Source of the DNA: Flagellimonas aequoris
GTDB taxonomy: Bacteria > Bacteroidota > Bacteroidia > Flavobacteriales > Flavobacteriaceae
Direction of reading: 5' to 3'
Length of the DNA: 64,000 nucleotides
Assembly (NCBI RefSeq): GCF_003584165.1
Contig: NZ_QXFJ01000008.1
Location: 124,001 to 188,000 of the forward strand
Shown: piece by piece, positions 14,481 through 22,146 of the stretch
Layout of the letters: the number at the start of each line of letters is the position of its first letter
Numbering within the stretch: the stretch's first letter is position 1
The notes under the pieces: generated by a model
Seen by the model: the letters and a program-made list of their open reading frames with translations, nothing else
Told to the model about the DNA's origin: nothing
The model's database searches: none
Translations under genes and position numbers: made by a program

Positions 14481-15638
14481 TTACTCCAACCAAGATTTGT
14501 AATATTTGCCATCATCAATTTTAAGTGCATTTTCAGTGACCATCAACGGTTTGAAGGTATCGATCATCACTGCCAATTCCTCCGTACTCTTTTTGCCAAT
14601 GCTGGCCTCATAGGTGCCTGGATGCGGCCCATGTGGAATACCCGCCGGGTGTAACGAAATATACCCGGGGCCAATCCCGGTGCGGCTCATAAAGTCCCCA
14701 TCCACATAATACAATACCTCGTCCGAGTCTATATTGGAATGGTTATAGGGAGCTGGAATCGCTTTCGGGTGGTAGTCGTATAACCTTGGGCAGAATGAAC
14801 ATACCACAAAGGCACTCGTTTCAAATGTTTGGTGTACTGGTGGCGGTTGATGCACACGACCTGTAATGGGTTCAAAATTGTGAATGGAAAATCCGTAGGG
14901 AAAATTATATCCGTCCCAACCTACCACATCAAAAGGATGGCTGGCATACACCAATTGGTGCAACATGCCCTGTTTTTTGATTTTCATCAAAAACTCTCCT
15001 TTTTCATCAAAGGTCTGAAGGTCTTGCGGCAATTTATAGTCTCGCTCACAATAAGGGGAATGCTCCAACAACTGCCCGAACCAGTTTCGGTACCGTTTTG
15101 GGGTATAGATGGGATGAAAGGATTCCGCATACAGGATACGGTTATCCTCGGTATCAAATTCGATTTGGTAGATCATCCCACGGGGAATGATAAGGTAATC
15201 CCCATATTCAAAAGGAATGTTGCCCAAAAAGGTTTTCAGGGTTCCAGACCCTTTGTGGATGAAGAGCATCTCATCGGCATCGGCATTCTTGTAAAAATAA
15301 TCCGTGATGGATTTTTTAGGCGCAGCCAAGCCAATGTGCACATCGTTGTTCACCAAAAGAGGCTCGCGGGCTTCCAAAAAATCATCCTTAGGCTGCACAT
15401 CGAACCCAATAAGTTTTCTACTGGTGATGTTCTTTTCCACCGCAATTTTGGGCGACATGTCAATAGCCTTCCCAATTTCCTTTACCTGCGTAGGGCGATG
15501 GACGTGATAGGACAGGGACGACATGCCATCGAAACCGATAGTGCCGAAAAGCTGTTCATAATAGAGTCCTCCGTTCGGTTTTTCGAACTGGGTATGCCGT
15601 TTATGCGGAATTTTCCCGAGTTTGTGATATATAGGCAT
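14481..15638 (-). CDS. hmgA: Homogentisate 1,2-dioxygenase
   Basis: Fe(II) ring-cleaving enzyme that turns homogentisate into maleylacetoacetate. 385 residues, the shorter Bacteroidetes form. Typical stretches are LFGTIGFDGMSSLSYH, DEMLFIHKGSGTL, IIPRGMIYQIEFD, GQLLEHSPYCERDYKLP, WDGYNFPYGFSIHNFEPITG (20 residues) and the metal-ligand region with SFCPRLYDYHPKAIPAPYNH and GPHPGTYEASIG. It is 79 nt downstream of hppD and 84 nt upstream of fah, forming one catabolic operon in pathway order. Confidence 0.95.
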   Translation of the reverse strand: MPIYHKLGKIPHKRHTQFEKPNGGLYYEQLFGTIGFDGMSSLSYHVHRPTQVKEIGKAIDMSPKIAVEKNITSRKLIGFDVQPKDDFLEAREPLLVNNDVHIGLAAPKKSITDYFYKNADADEMLFIHKGSGTLKTFLGNIPFEYGDYLIIPRGMIYQIEFDTEDNRILYAESFHPIYTPKRYRNWFGQLLEHSPYCERDYKLPQDLQTFDEKGEFLMKIKKQGMLHQLVYASHPFDVVGWDGYNFPYGFSIHNFEPITGRVHQPPPVHQTFETSAFVVCSFCPRLYDYHPKAIPAPYNHSNIDSDEVLYYVDGDFMSRTGIGPGYISLHPAGIPHGPHPGTYEASIGKKSTEELAVMIDTFKPLMVTENALKIDDGKYYKSWLE

Positions 15639-15717
15639 GGGATGAGTGTTTAGTTATAAGTGCCAAGTTTTAAGTAAAACCAATTACTCAACATTCAACA
15701 CTTAAAATTTACAACTA

Positions 15718-16851
15718 TTAATGTAACGTGCCTCGTAATTCCTGTTCACGTTCAATAGCTTCGAACAGTGCCTTAAAGTTACCTTTTCCAAACGATTGTG
15801 CACCCTTTCTTTGGATGATTTCGAAGAACATGGTTGGACGTGGCTCCACCGGCTTGGTGAAAATCTGAAGCAGGTAGCCTTCGTCATCACGATCTACCAA
15901 GATACCCAGTTCCCTCAACGGGGCGATATCCTCATCGATTTCCCCAACACGGTCGGTCACGGCATCGTAATAGGTGGCAGGAACCTGAAGGAATTCCACA
16001 CCGCGACTTCTTAAATCGCGAACAGTTTTGATGATGTCATCGGTGGCCACGGCAACGTGCTGCACGCCTTCACCCTCATAAAAATCAAGGTATTCCTCAA
16101 CCTGGGATTTTTTCTTTCCTTCGGCAGGTTCGTTGATCGGGAATTTGATACGACCGTTCCCGTTGCTCATCACCTTGCTCATCAAAGCGGTGTATTCTGT
16201 GGAAATGTCCTTGTCGTCAAAAGATAGGATATTTCGGAACCCAAGCACATCTTCGTAAAAGCCCACCCAATGGTCCATCTTGTTCCAACCTACGTTGCCT
16301 ACCATGTGATCTACATACATGAGTCCTGTGGAAGTTGGATTGTAATCCGGGGTTTCCCATTTTTTGAAACCTGGCAAAAAAGTGCCATTGTAATCTTTTC
16401 GTTCGACAAAAATGTGAACCGTTTCACCATAGGTGTAGATGCCCGAACGTACCACTTTTCCAGTTTCATCTTCCTCAACCTTGGGCTCCATATAGGATTT
16501 GGCCCCGCGCTCCATGGCTGCGTTATAGGCATAGGTAGCATCGTCTACCCAAAGGGCAACTACTTTAACACCATCACCATGTTTGTCAATATGTTTCCCG
16601 ATTTCGGTGCCACTTTTTAACGGGGAGGTCAGTACCAAACGGATTTTGTCCTGTACCACCACATAACTTTCACGGTCCTTGAGTCCGGTTTGCAATCCGG
16701 CATAGGCCAAGGATTGAAATCCAAAAGCGGTCTTGTAAAAGTGGGCCGCCTGCTTGGAATTGCCCACATACAATTCAATATAATCCGTGCCGTTGATGGG
16801 CATGAAATCTTGTGAGGTATCCGCTGATTTGTTTAGGGTCGATGTTTGCAT
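15718..16851 (-). CDS. hppD: 4-hydroxyphenylpyruvate dioxygenase
   Basis: Non-haem iron enzyme converting 4-hydroxyphenylpyruvate to homogentisate. 377 residues with two vicinal-oxygen-chelate halves. The iron ligands can be placed: His in LMYVDHMVGNV, His in EGVQHVAVATDDI and Glu in TMFFEIIQRKGAQSFGKGNF, near the C-terminus. It is the first gene of the hppD-hmgA-fah-flavin reductase run. The 178-nt gap to the divergent MarR gene carries paired promoter-like elements and a symmetric operator candidate. Confidence 0.97.
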   Translation of the reverse strand: MQTSTLNKSADTSQDFMPINGTDYIELYVGNSKQAAHFYKTAFGFQSLAYAGLQTGLKDRESYVVVQDKIRLVLTSPLKSGTEIGKHIDKHGDGVKVVALWVDDATYAYNAAMERGAKSYMEPKVEEDETGKVVRSGIYTYGETVHIFVERKDYNGTFLPGFKKWETPDYNPTSTGLMYVDHMVGNVGWNKMDHWVGFYEDVLGFRNILSFDDKDISTEYTALMSKVMSNGNGRIKFPINEPAEGKKKSQVEEYLDFYEGEGVQHVAVATDDIIKTVRDLRSRGVEFLQVPATYYDAVTDRVGEIDEDIAPLRELGILVDRDDEGYLLQIFTKPVEPRPTMFFEIIQRKGAQSFGKGNFKALFEAIEREQELRGTLH

Positions 16852-16880
16852 AATGTGCTATCTTTTTGTTGTTCAGTCAA

Positions 16881-16915
16881 TTTTGTTGTTGATGCAACAA
16901 AAATAACTATTTTTG
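16881..16915. promoter_or_regulatory. Divergent promoter/operator region between hppD and marR
   Basis: The inverted repeat TTTTGTTG (16881-16888) / CAACAAAA (16895-16902) overlaps a minus-strand -7 element (TATTTTTG, 16905-16898) toward hppD. A plus-strand TATTTTTG (16908-16915) lies 19 nt after a TTG at 16886-16888 toward marR. A regulator bound here could control both directions. Confidence 0.65.
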
Positions 16916-17029
16916 GATACGAAAACGCTTTCGTGGATTAAATTTTAGGTTAAAATTGATGGTTGTGGTCAGAATGCCATTAAGCCCATCAAAAACTGAA
17001 TTGCTATTTTTGTGGCAATTGTTGGAAAA

Positions 17030-17476
17030 ATGCTCAATCGAATCGATGAAATACAGGGGATGGGTCTACACTTGGACCTGGTACTCCGAAAAATTCAAAA
17101 GGCCTATCTGCTTGCTTTTGATGCACTTGGGGTGGATATCACCATTGAGCAATGGGTGATTTTATACCAAATCCATCAGCTGGGTGAAGAAGCCAGCCAA
17201 AGGGATATTGTAAAGAGTAATTTCCGTAATCGGGCCACTACTTCACGGGTCATCGGTGGCTTGGAACGCAAGGGCTGGATTACCAAAACCCGATTTGAGG
17301 GAGACCAAAAGCGTTTTAAATTGGCCTTGACAACAGAAGGGCAAAAAATCTTGGACTTGACCCTTCCTTCGGCCATGCAGTTGCGAAAATTGGCCGTGAA
17401 ACAAATCGATTCTTCCGAATTCGAGATTTTTTTAAAGGTGTTGGACCAAATCGGGGATAATTACGAGGAAAGTTGA
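17030..17476 (+). CDS. MarR family transcriptional regulator
   Basis: 148 residues from ATG 17030; a GTG 18 nt earlier is an alternative start but would lie within a promoter-like TATTTTTG. The winged helix is clear: ITIEQWVILYQIHQLGEEAS, RDIVKSNFRNRATTSRVIGG, LERKGWITKTRFEGDQKRF (wing). The divergent position next to hppD, with a symmetric site between them, points to control of tyrosine/homogentisate degradation, perhaps with an aromatic intermediate as effector (inferred). Its 3' end overlaps the convergent TauE gene by 16 nt. Confidence 0.9.
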   Translation: MLNRIDEIQGMGLHLDLVLRKIQKAYLLAFDALGVDITIEQWVILYQIHQLGEEASQRDIVKSNFRNRATTSRVIGGLERKGWITKTRFEGDQKRFKLALTTEGQKILDLTLPSAMQLRKLAVKQIDSSEFEIFLKVLDQIGDNYEES

Positions 17477-18210
17477 CCCCAGTGGTCAAAAGCCAACTTG
17501 GCAATGGTGGCCAAACCGATAAGAAGAATGAACAACAAGCTTAGGTTCCTGAATTTATCCTGGGGAATGTGGTACAATATCCGTTTGCCCAGATAGGTGC
17601 CCACCAAACCGATGACAAATAGGAAAGGGAGGTAGGTGAGTTCCAGTTTTCCGATATAGCCATTTTCGTAGTATACAAAAGTTCGGGAGAAATCGATCAT
17701 AAAGTCGATAAAGGCCGAAGTGGCGATAAAGGCATTTTTTTCCAGATTGAAGGCGGCCATGGTAAGTCCTCGAATGGCACCCCCGGTACCCAAAAGTCCT
17801 GCGGAAAACCCGGATAAGGTGCCTCCAATAATGGCATTCTTTTTATTTGGAAATACGATTATTTCACTTTTTATGAGAAATAAAAGGCTGAAGACCACCA
17901 AGAAAACCCCCAAAACTATTTCTAGGGCACCACTGTTTACCCATTTTGACATAAATCCGCCTAAAATCACAAAAACCACTGAAGGTAGCCCGATATAAAG
18001 CAACAACTTTTTGTCCAATCCCTTTTTAAAGAGCCATATCTTACTTAGGTTACTGGATAGGTGGAAAATCGCCGTCATCCCCAGGACGGAATAAAAATCA
18101 AAGTAAAAATTACCGATGGGAACAAAGAAGACCGAGGAACCAAATCCTCCAATGGTACCCACAATCTCGGCTACCAACGCCAATAACAGAAAAATATAGT
18201 TGATTTTCAT
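17461..18210 (-). CDS. TauE/SafE family membrane exporter
   Basis: 249 residues, strongly hydrophobic with about seven to eight membrane segments (FLLLALVAEIVGTIGGFGSS, IVLGVFLVVFSLLFLI, YLPFLFVIGLVGTYLGKRIL). The two family repeats are seen as GGFGSSVFFVP in the first half and GFSAGLLGTGGAIRGLTM in the second, both with Gly-rich turns. Members move sulfite, sulfoacetate or other anions; the substrate here is not determinable. It converges with the MarR gene and overlaps its end. Confidence 0.88.
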   Translation of the reverse strand: MKINYIFLLLALVAEIVGTIGGFGSSVFFVPIGNFYFDFYSVLGMTAIFHLSSNLSKIWLFKKGLDKKLLLYIGLPSVVFVILGGFMSKWVNSGALEIVLGVFLVVFSLLFLIKSEIIVFPNKKNAIIGGTLSGFSAGLLGTGGAIRGLTMAAFNLEKNAFIATSAFIDFMIDFSRTFVYYENGYIGKLELTYLPFLFVIGLVGTYLGKRILYHIPQDKFRNLSLLFILLIGLATIAKLAFDHWGQLSS

Positions 18211-18486
18211 TGCTTGACTTTACAAAATGAAAGATACTCTTTTTAGCACAGGTAAAAGCTGACTTAAGTTTGTAGCGCATATTCTTTATATGGTCTTTTT
18301 GGATATAATGGGCCTTTATGACATTGAGTTTTGATGCAATTTTTGATGAATTATGTCATTTTAACCAAAAAAAATCTTAAAATAAGGTTGTTAGGGTAAT
18401 GGAGCATAGAAACTGGTCAATCTATTGGAAGTAGGGGTAGGAAAACTGCTGCAACTTTGTCCCTGTATACGTTAAACTATACAGCT

Positions 18487-19050
18487 ATGAAAAAAATGAG
18501 CTTTTATCCAACGTTATGGTCAACAGCGCCTTATACCCCAAATGTAATGGCGGATTGGTATGCCTCCCCAGAGAAGGGGGCCGAGTTGATCTTGAAAAAT
18601 GAGGCTGCCGAAGCCCTCAAAGTTTCTGAAATGTCCCTTAACATTATCAAGTTCTCCGCATTGGATGAACATGGTAATGAGCACTTTATAATCGATTTTC
18701 CTGGTCAGAACCCTGTTTCCCTAAAGGGAATTCCTTCTGGAAGCTTCTTGCGTTCCAAAAGCGTTCTTTCCTTACCCGAAGGAAACTACACCACCCTACG
18801 CTTTTATTTGGCAGGATGGGGTAACCAGTTCATTTATCAGGATGGGGTAGAGGAATCCGCCAACCAATTTGAACGCTTGGATTTTATCGTGGAGAACGGC
18901 TTCCAAGCGAAAGGTGGAGAGGCCCTGGAAGTTAAATTGTGGTTCGATTTTGCTCCATTTCAGTGGAAGCGACACTTTAAACCGCTTACGGATTTGTTTA
19001 TAAGGAGCAAAAGCCCAAGACCACGATTGGCCAACAGCTTTGGCAATTAA
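18487..19050 (+). CDS. Hypothetical protein, unknown family
   Basis: 187 residues from ATG 18487; the frame extends 30 nt upstream to a TTG, which is less likely. I do not recognise the family. The sequence has no signal peptide or membrane segment. It alternates polar and hydrophobic residues in a beta-rich way (LILKNEAAEALKVSEMSLNI, LKGIPSGSFLRSKSVLSLPEG as LKGIPSGSF / SVLSLPEG, YTTLRFYLAGWG, ALEVKLWFDFAPFQWKRHF). The pattern of a residue-setting turn followed by a graded response (IPSGSF, LPEGNYTTLRF) is reminiscent of DUF4382-like carbohydrate-fold proteins, but this is weak. It stands alone, upstream of a terminator shared with the serine hydrolase. Confidence 0.65.
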   Translation: MKKMSFYPTLWSTAPYTPNVMADWYASPEKGAELILKNEAAEALKVSEMSLNIIKFSALDEHGNEHFIIDFPGQNPVSLKGIPSGSFLRSKSVLSLPEGNYTTLRFYLAGWGNQFIYQDGVEESANQFERLDFIVENGFQAKGGEALEVKLWFDFAPFQWKRHFKPLTDLFIRSKSPRPRLANSFGN

Positions 19051-19070
19051 ATACTATGAAAAAGGAATGA

Positions 19071-19097
19071 AAAAGGTGCCGACGAGGCGCCTTTTTT
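19071..19097. terminator. Bidirectional intrinsic terminator
   Basis: Stem AAAAGGTGCC / GGCGCCTTTT (one G-T pair) around a GACGA loop, followed by T's. It lies between the converging hypothetical gene and serine hydrolase gene. Confidence 0.85.
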
Positions 19098-20598
19098 AGT
19101 TCTTCTTTTCAAAAGTTTCCCCAAAGGCATCAAAGGATGACACTTTGCCATCCGACCCTATCTGAAAATTGAAATCAATCTCTGCGCGATAGGGGTTTTC
19201 CTTGGTGGACATGAAAGTGTTGTACTGCCAGTGGTACGTGGGTACATTCAAAAAATTGTTGAAATCGATATCAAGCCCATTGTCCGATTTCGTCACCTTG
19301 GCGGTGCCCAGCATGGCATGTGTATATTCCCCTTCATAGGCTTCAAGGGGTAATGTGGTACTGGTTCCCTTTACACGATCGTTGCGTAATTTTTCATAAT
19401 ACTGCTTTTCCTGTTCCTTGAACTTGGAATAGAGTTGGAACACTTCTTTGTGCCAATCCCGACTATTGTCATCAAAAGCGAAAAGGTCCATGGCCTTGTA
19501 CAGAATGGCGTGCCGCAACTCGGCATGATCCAGGTTAGCAAACACATAAACGGCCACATCTTTATCGCGCATGATTCCACAAATGGCAATAAGTCCCCCG
19601 ATGCTCCCCGTGTGGAAATCAAGCTTTTCACCACGGTAATCGTGCTGGAACCATCCCAAACCATAGGTTTTCCAATGCGGATGGGTCAATTGTTGGGTAG
19701 GGTAGAACATAGCATCGGTTACAAAGGCATGGGGTTTAAACAGGTAGTCGAAAGTAGACCTGCTCAAAATAGTGTCTTTCCCTACTACGCCATCGTTCAC
19801 CAAATATTGCAGATAATTGGTAACATCCGATAGGCTGGCCCAGATCATACCGGCCGCCCCAATCTGGTCCGAAAGGTTATAATCTACTTGAACAATGCCA
19901 TCATCCAGGTCATTGAGATAAGGAGTGGTGTAGTTGCCTTTTTTGAAAATTTCACTGGCCTTGGCCTCGGCGTCAGCCATACCAACAGGTTTGAAGATAT
20001 TTTCTTTGACAAAATCGGTCCAATGTTGTCCACTTACTGCTTGGATTACCTCCCCTGCAATGGCATACATCACATTATTGTAATCAAAACCGCCCCGCAC
20101 CGGATATGTTTTTTTGGAAAGGGCAAAGCGTTCAATGGTTTCTTTCGTGGAAGTGCTGTCCAAGGCCCATAGCAAATCTGCCTGCTGGATGCCCAGATTA
20201 TGGGTCAAAAGATCCTGTACACGGGCTTCTTCGGTAAGGTACGAATCCGAAAGTTTAAAATAAGGCAAATGGTCCCGCACCTTATCAGTCCAATTCAGTT
20301 TTCCTTGATCTACCAAAATACCCAATGCCTGGCATACAATGGCCTTCGTGGTACTAGCCATGTTGAAGAGGGTATGCTCATCGACAGGAGCCTGGTTGTC
20401 CAATTGTTTAAAACCATAGGCTTTTTTAAAGACCACTTCCCCGTTCTTCACCACCACAGTGGCAAGACCAGGTATTTGCCAATCCTTCATGCCTTGTGTG
20501 GTCATGGCATCCAACACTTTGGCATTGCCCTTTTGTTGGGCCTGACCTGATGGGAAAATGAAGAAAAGTCCAGCGAGAAGTAGCAAGCGTGTTTTCAT
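19096..20598 (-). CDS. Exported serine hydrolase, class C beta-lactamase fold, DUF3471-type tail
   Basis: 500 residues with signal peptide (MKTRLLLLAGLFFIFPSGQA). The active site is complete: S82-T-T-K85 in NMASTTKAIV, Y173-N-N175 in GGFDYNNVMYA and H329-T-G331 in LDFHTGSIGG. This is the class C beta-lactamase/D-peptidase/esterase fold. Residues about 395-500 form a beta-barrel tail like DUF3471 (EAYEGEYTHAMLGTAKV). Close relatives include D-aminopeptidases and esterases; sequence alone does not identify a beta-lactam substrate, and no ampR-like regulator is adjacent. Confidence 0.9.
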   Translation of the reverse strand: MKTRLLLLAGLFFIFPSGQAQQKGNAKVLDAMTTQGMKDWQIPGLATVVVKNGEVVFKKAYGFKQLDNQAPVDEHTLFNMASTTKAIVCQALGILVDQGKLNWTDKVRDHLPYFKLSDSYLTEEARVQDLLTHNLGIQQADLLWALDSTSTKETIERFALSKKTYPVRGGFDYNNVMYAIAGEVIQAVSGQHWTDFVKENIFKPVGMADAEAKASEIFKKGNYTTPYLNDLDDGIVQVDYNLSDQIGAAGMIWASLSDVTNYLQYLVNDGVVGKDTILSRSTFDYLFKPHAFVTDAMFYPTQQLTHPHWKTYGLGWFQHDYRGEKLDFHTGSIGGLIAICGIMRDKDVAVYVFANLDHAELRHAILYKAMDLFAFDDNSRDWHKEVFQLYSKFKEQEKQYYEKLRNDRVKGTSTTLPLEAYEGEYTHAMLGTAKVTKSDNGLDIDFNNFLNVPTYHWQYNTFMSTKENPYRAEIDFNFQIGSDGKVSSFDAFGETFEKKN

Positions 20599-20746
20599 AG
20601 AGGAAAAGGTTGGTGGTTATTTCCCCTAATATACAATGAAATGTGATGGAAATGGACCGACCTTCAATTTATGGGGAGGATTCTCCCTACAGAAGCCCAC
20701 TATCCTGATTTGATCTTATACATTTCTTGGGATGATAAGTTTTGGA

Positions 20747-21493
20747 TCAGTCTTTTTGGAGGCCATTCACTTTTTTGAAAGCGAACTTTGGGGCTATTCT
20801 TGAGATGGTATAAAGCAATTTTGATCCTGCCACCCTAATTTCAGGAATTCCTTTTTCAAGCCCGGCTAGCATCTCCTCAACAGCCTTGTCGGTAGCTATG
20901 GCAATTTTTGGTGGGCTTCCTTTATGCCAAGGAGTCCTGACAGCGGGAAACATGACCTCGACAGTTTGAACATTGGAGTTTTCCGATTTCTTTCGGAACA
21001 CCTGCGTAAAGGAATGGAGGGCGGCCTTGGTGGCATTGTAAAAAGGATAGTCCGCTCGGGGAGTGTATATTAAACCAGTGGTGATATTGATGATATGTGC
21101 ATCTCTGTTTCTTTGTAGTTGTGGGAACAAGAAATGGGTCAATCTAATGGGAGCCATAAAGTTGGTTTCCATTTCCTGTTCGGCCATTTCGATAATACCT
21201 TCTGTGGCAAGGAAATCAACCTTGTGTACAATGGCGGCATTATTGATGAGAACGTTGAGGTCAGGATGTTTTTCAATGATCCAATCGGCCAATGCTTTGC
21301 ATTGGTACCTGTCCGACAGGTCGCATGGAATGATCTCCAACTCGGGAAGCTGTTGTTTGGCTTCGTTCAGTCTTTGCTGTGAGCGTCCACAAATAATGAC
21401 CTTGTTGTTGTTTTGGATGAACCGTTTGCTCATTTCCAGTCCTAGACCCGAGCCACCGCCCGTAATCAAAATGGTGTTGCCAGATAGTTTCAT
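20747..21493 (-). CDS. Short-chain dehydrogenase/reductase (DltE-like)
   Basis: 248 residues, a single NAD(P)-binding Rossmann domain. The cofactor loop is TGGGSGLGLEMSKRF (11-25) with ICGRSQQRL for the adenosine side, then CDLSD and LINNAAIVHK (NNAA). The catalytic Tyr and Lys are Y152 and K156 in PFYNATKAALH. The usual catalytic Ser lies in NITTGLIYTP, where Thr is found instead, which often keeps activity. Family members related to DltE reduce varied carbonyl or alcohol substrates. It is divergently or independently transcribed beside the Crp-type regulator. Confidence 0.9.
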   Translation of the reverse strand: MKLSGNTILITGGGSGLGLEMSKRFIQNNNKVIICGRSQQRLNEAKQQLPELEIIPCDLSDRYQCKALADWIIEKHPDLNVLINNAAIVHKVDFLATEGIIEMAEQEMETNFMAPIRLTHFLFPQLQRNRDAHIINITTGLIYTPRADYPFYNATKAALHSFTQVFRKKSENSNVQTVEVMFPAVRTPWHKGSPPKIAIATDKAVEEMLAGLEKGIPEIRVAGSKLLYTISRIAPKFAFKKVNGLQKD

Positions 21494-21558
21494 GTTATAC
21501 TATTTTAAGATTATGGGACCAAAGTATAACCTCAAAACTATTGGGGCATTGATGTATG

Positions 21559-22116
21559 TTAAGTGGATAGATTTTTTCGGATTCGGCTCAAACTTTCAGG
21601 TTTGATGCCAAGGTAGGAGGCAATGATGGCCTGGCTGATCCTTTTATCAATACCGGGGAATTCTTTCAGAAAATCAAGATAACGGGTTTCCGCATTCAAC
21701 AATAACAGGTCCCTTTCCCTTTTTTCCTTTTTGGAAAATCCTTTTTCAATGGATTTGAGCAAAAATTTGATCCAAAACACATCCGTTTCCTGTAGAACAA
21801 GCCATTTTTGGTAAGGAATGTTCAAAATCACCGCATCTTCCATGGCCTCAATGAAAAAATGGGAAGGGGAACGCGAGATCATGGCCGAATAGGAACTAAT
21901 GAAATCAAGCTCCATAATAAGTCCTTTGGTGAATTCATCTCCCTTGTTATTGATGTATACATACCTGAAAAAACCAGAAAGGACGAAGGCAAAATTTTTG
22001 GGGACGTCCCCTGCCCGAATAAAATATTCACCCGCTTTTAAGTTTTTCACTTGACTAATGGAGAGCAGTGCTTCTACCTTGTCTTTTGGCATGATATTCA
22101 GTAAAGCTTCCTTCAT
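21559..22116 (-). CDS. Crp/Fnr family transcriptional regulator
   Basis: 185 residues. The N-terminal cyclic-nucleotide-binding-like beta-roll is seen in VKNLKAGEYFIRAGDVPKNF, FVLSGFFRYVYINNKGDEF and MELDFISSYSAMI; the C-terminal helix-turn-helix is ISQAIIASYLGIKPESLSRIRK. No Cys cluster for iron-sulfur is present, so it is not an Fnr-type oxygen sensor. Bacteroidetes proteins of this type usually do not bind cAMP. It lies 65 nt upstream of the SDR gene on the same strand, so it may regulate or be co-transcribed with it. Confidence 0.9.
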   Translation of the reverse strand: MKEALLNIMPKDKVEALLSISQVKNLKAGEYFIRAGDVPKNFAFVLSGFFRYVYINNKGDEFTKGLIMELDFISSYSAMISRSPSHFFIEAMEDAVILNIPYQKWLVLQETDVFWIKFLLKSIEKGFSKKEKRERDLLLLNAETRYLDFLKEFPGIDKRISQAIIASYLGIKPESLSRIRKNLST

Positions 22117-22146
22117 TTGATTTTTTACCTAGTGCAATAGGTCATC

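Noticed and set aside
19096..20598. The serine hydrolase as a beta-lactam resistance gene
   Set aside because: The fold and catalytic residues fit, but they are shared by esterases and peptidases and nothing points to antibiotic substrates.
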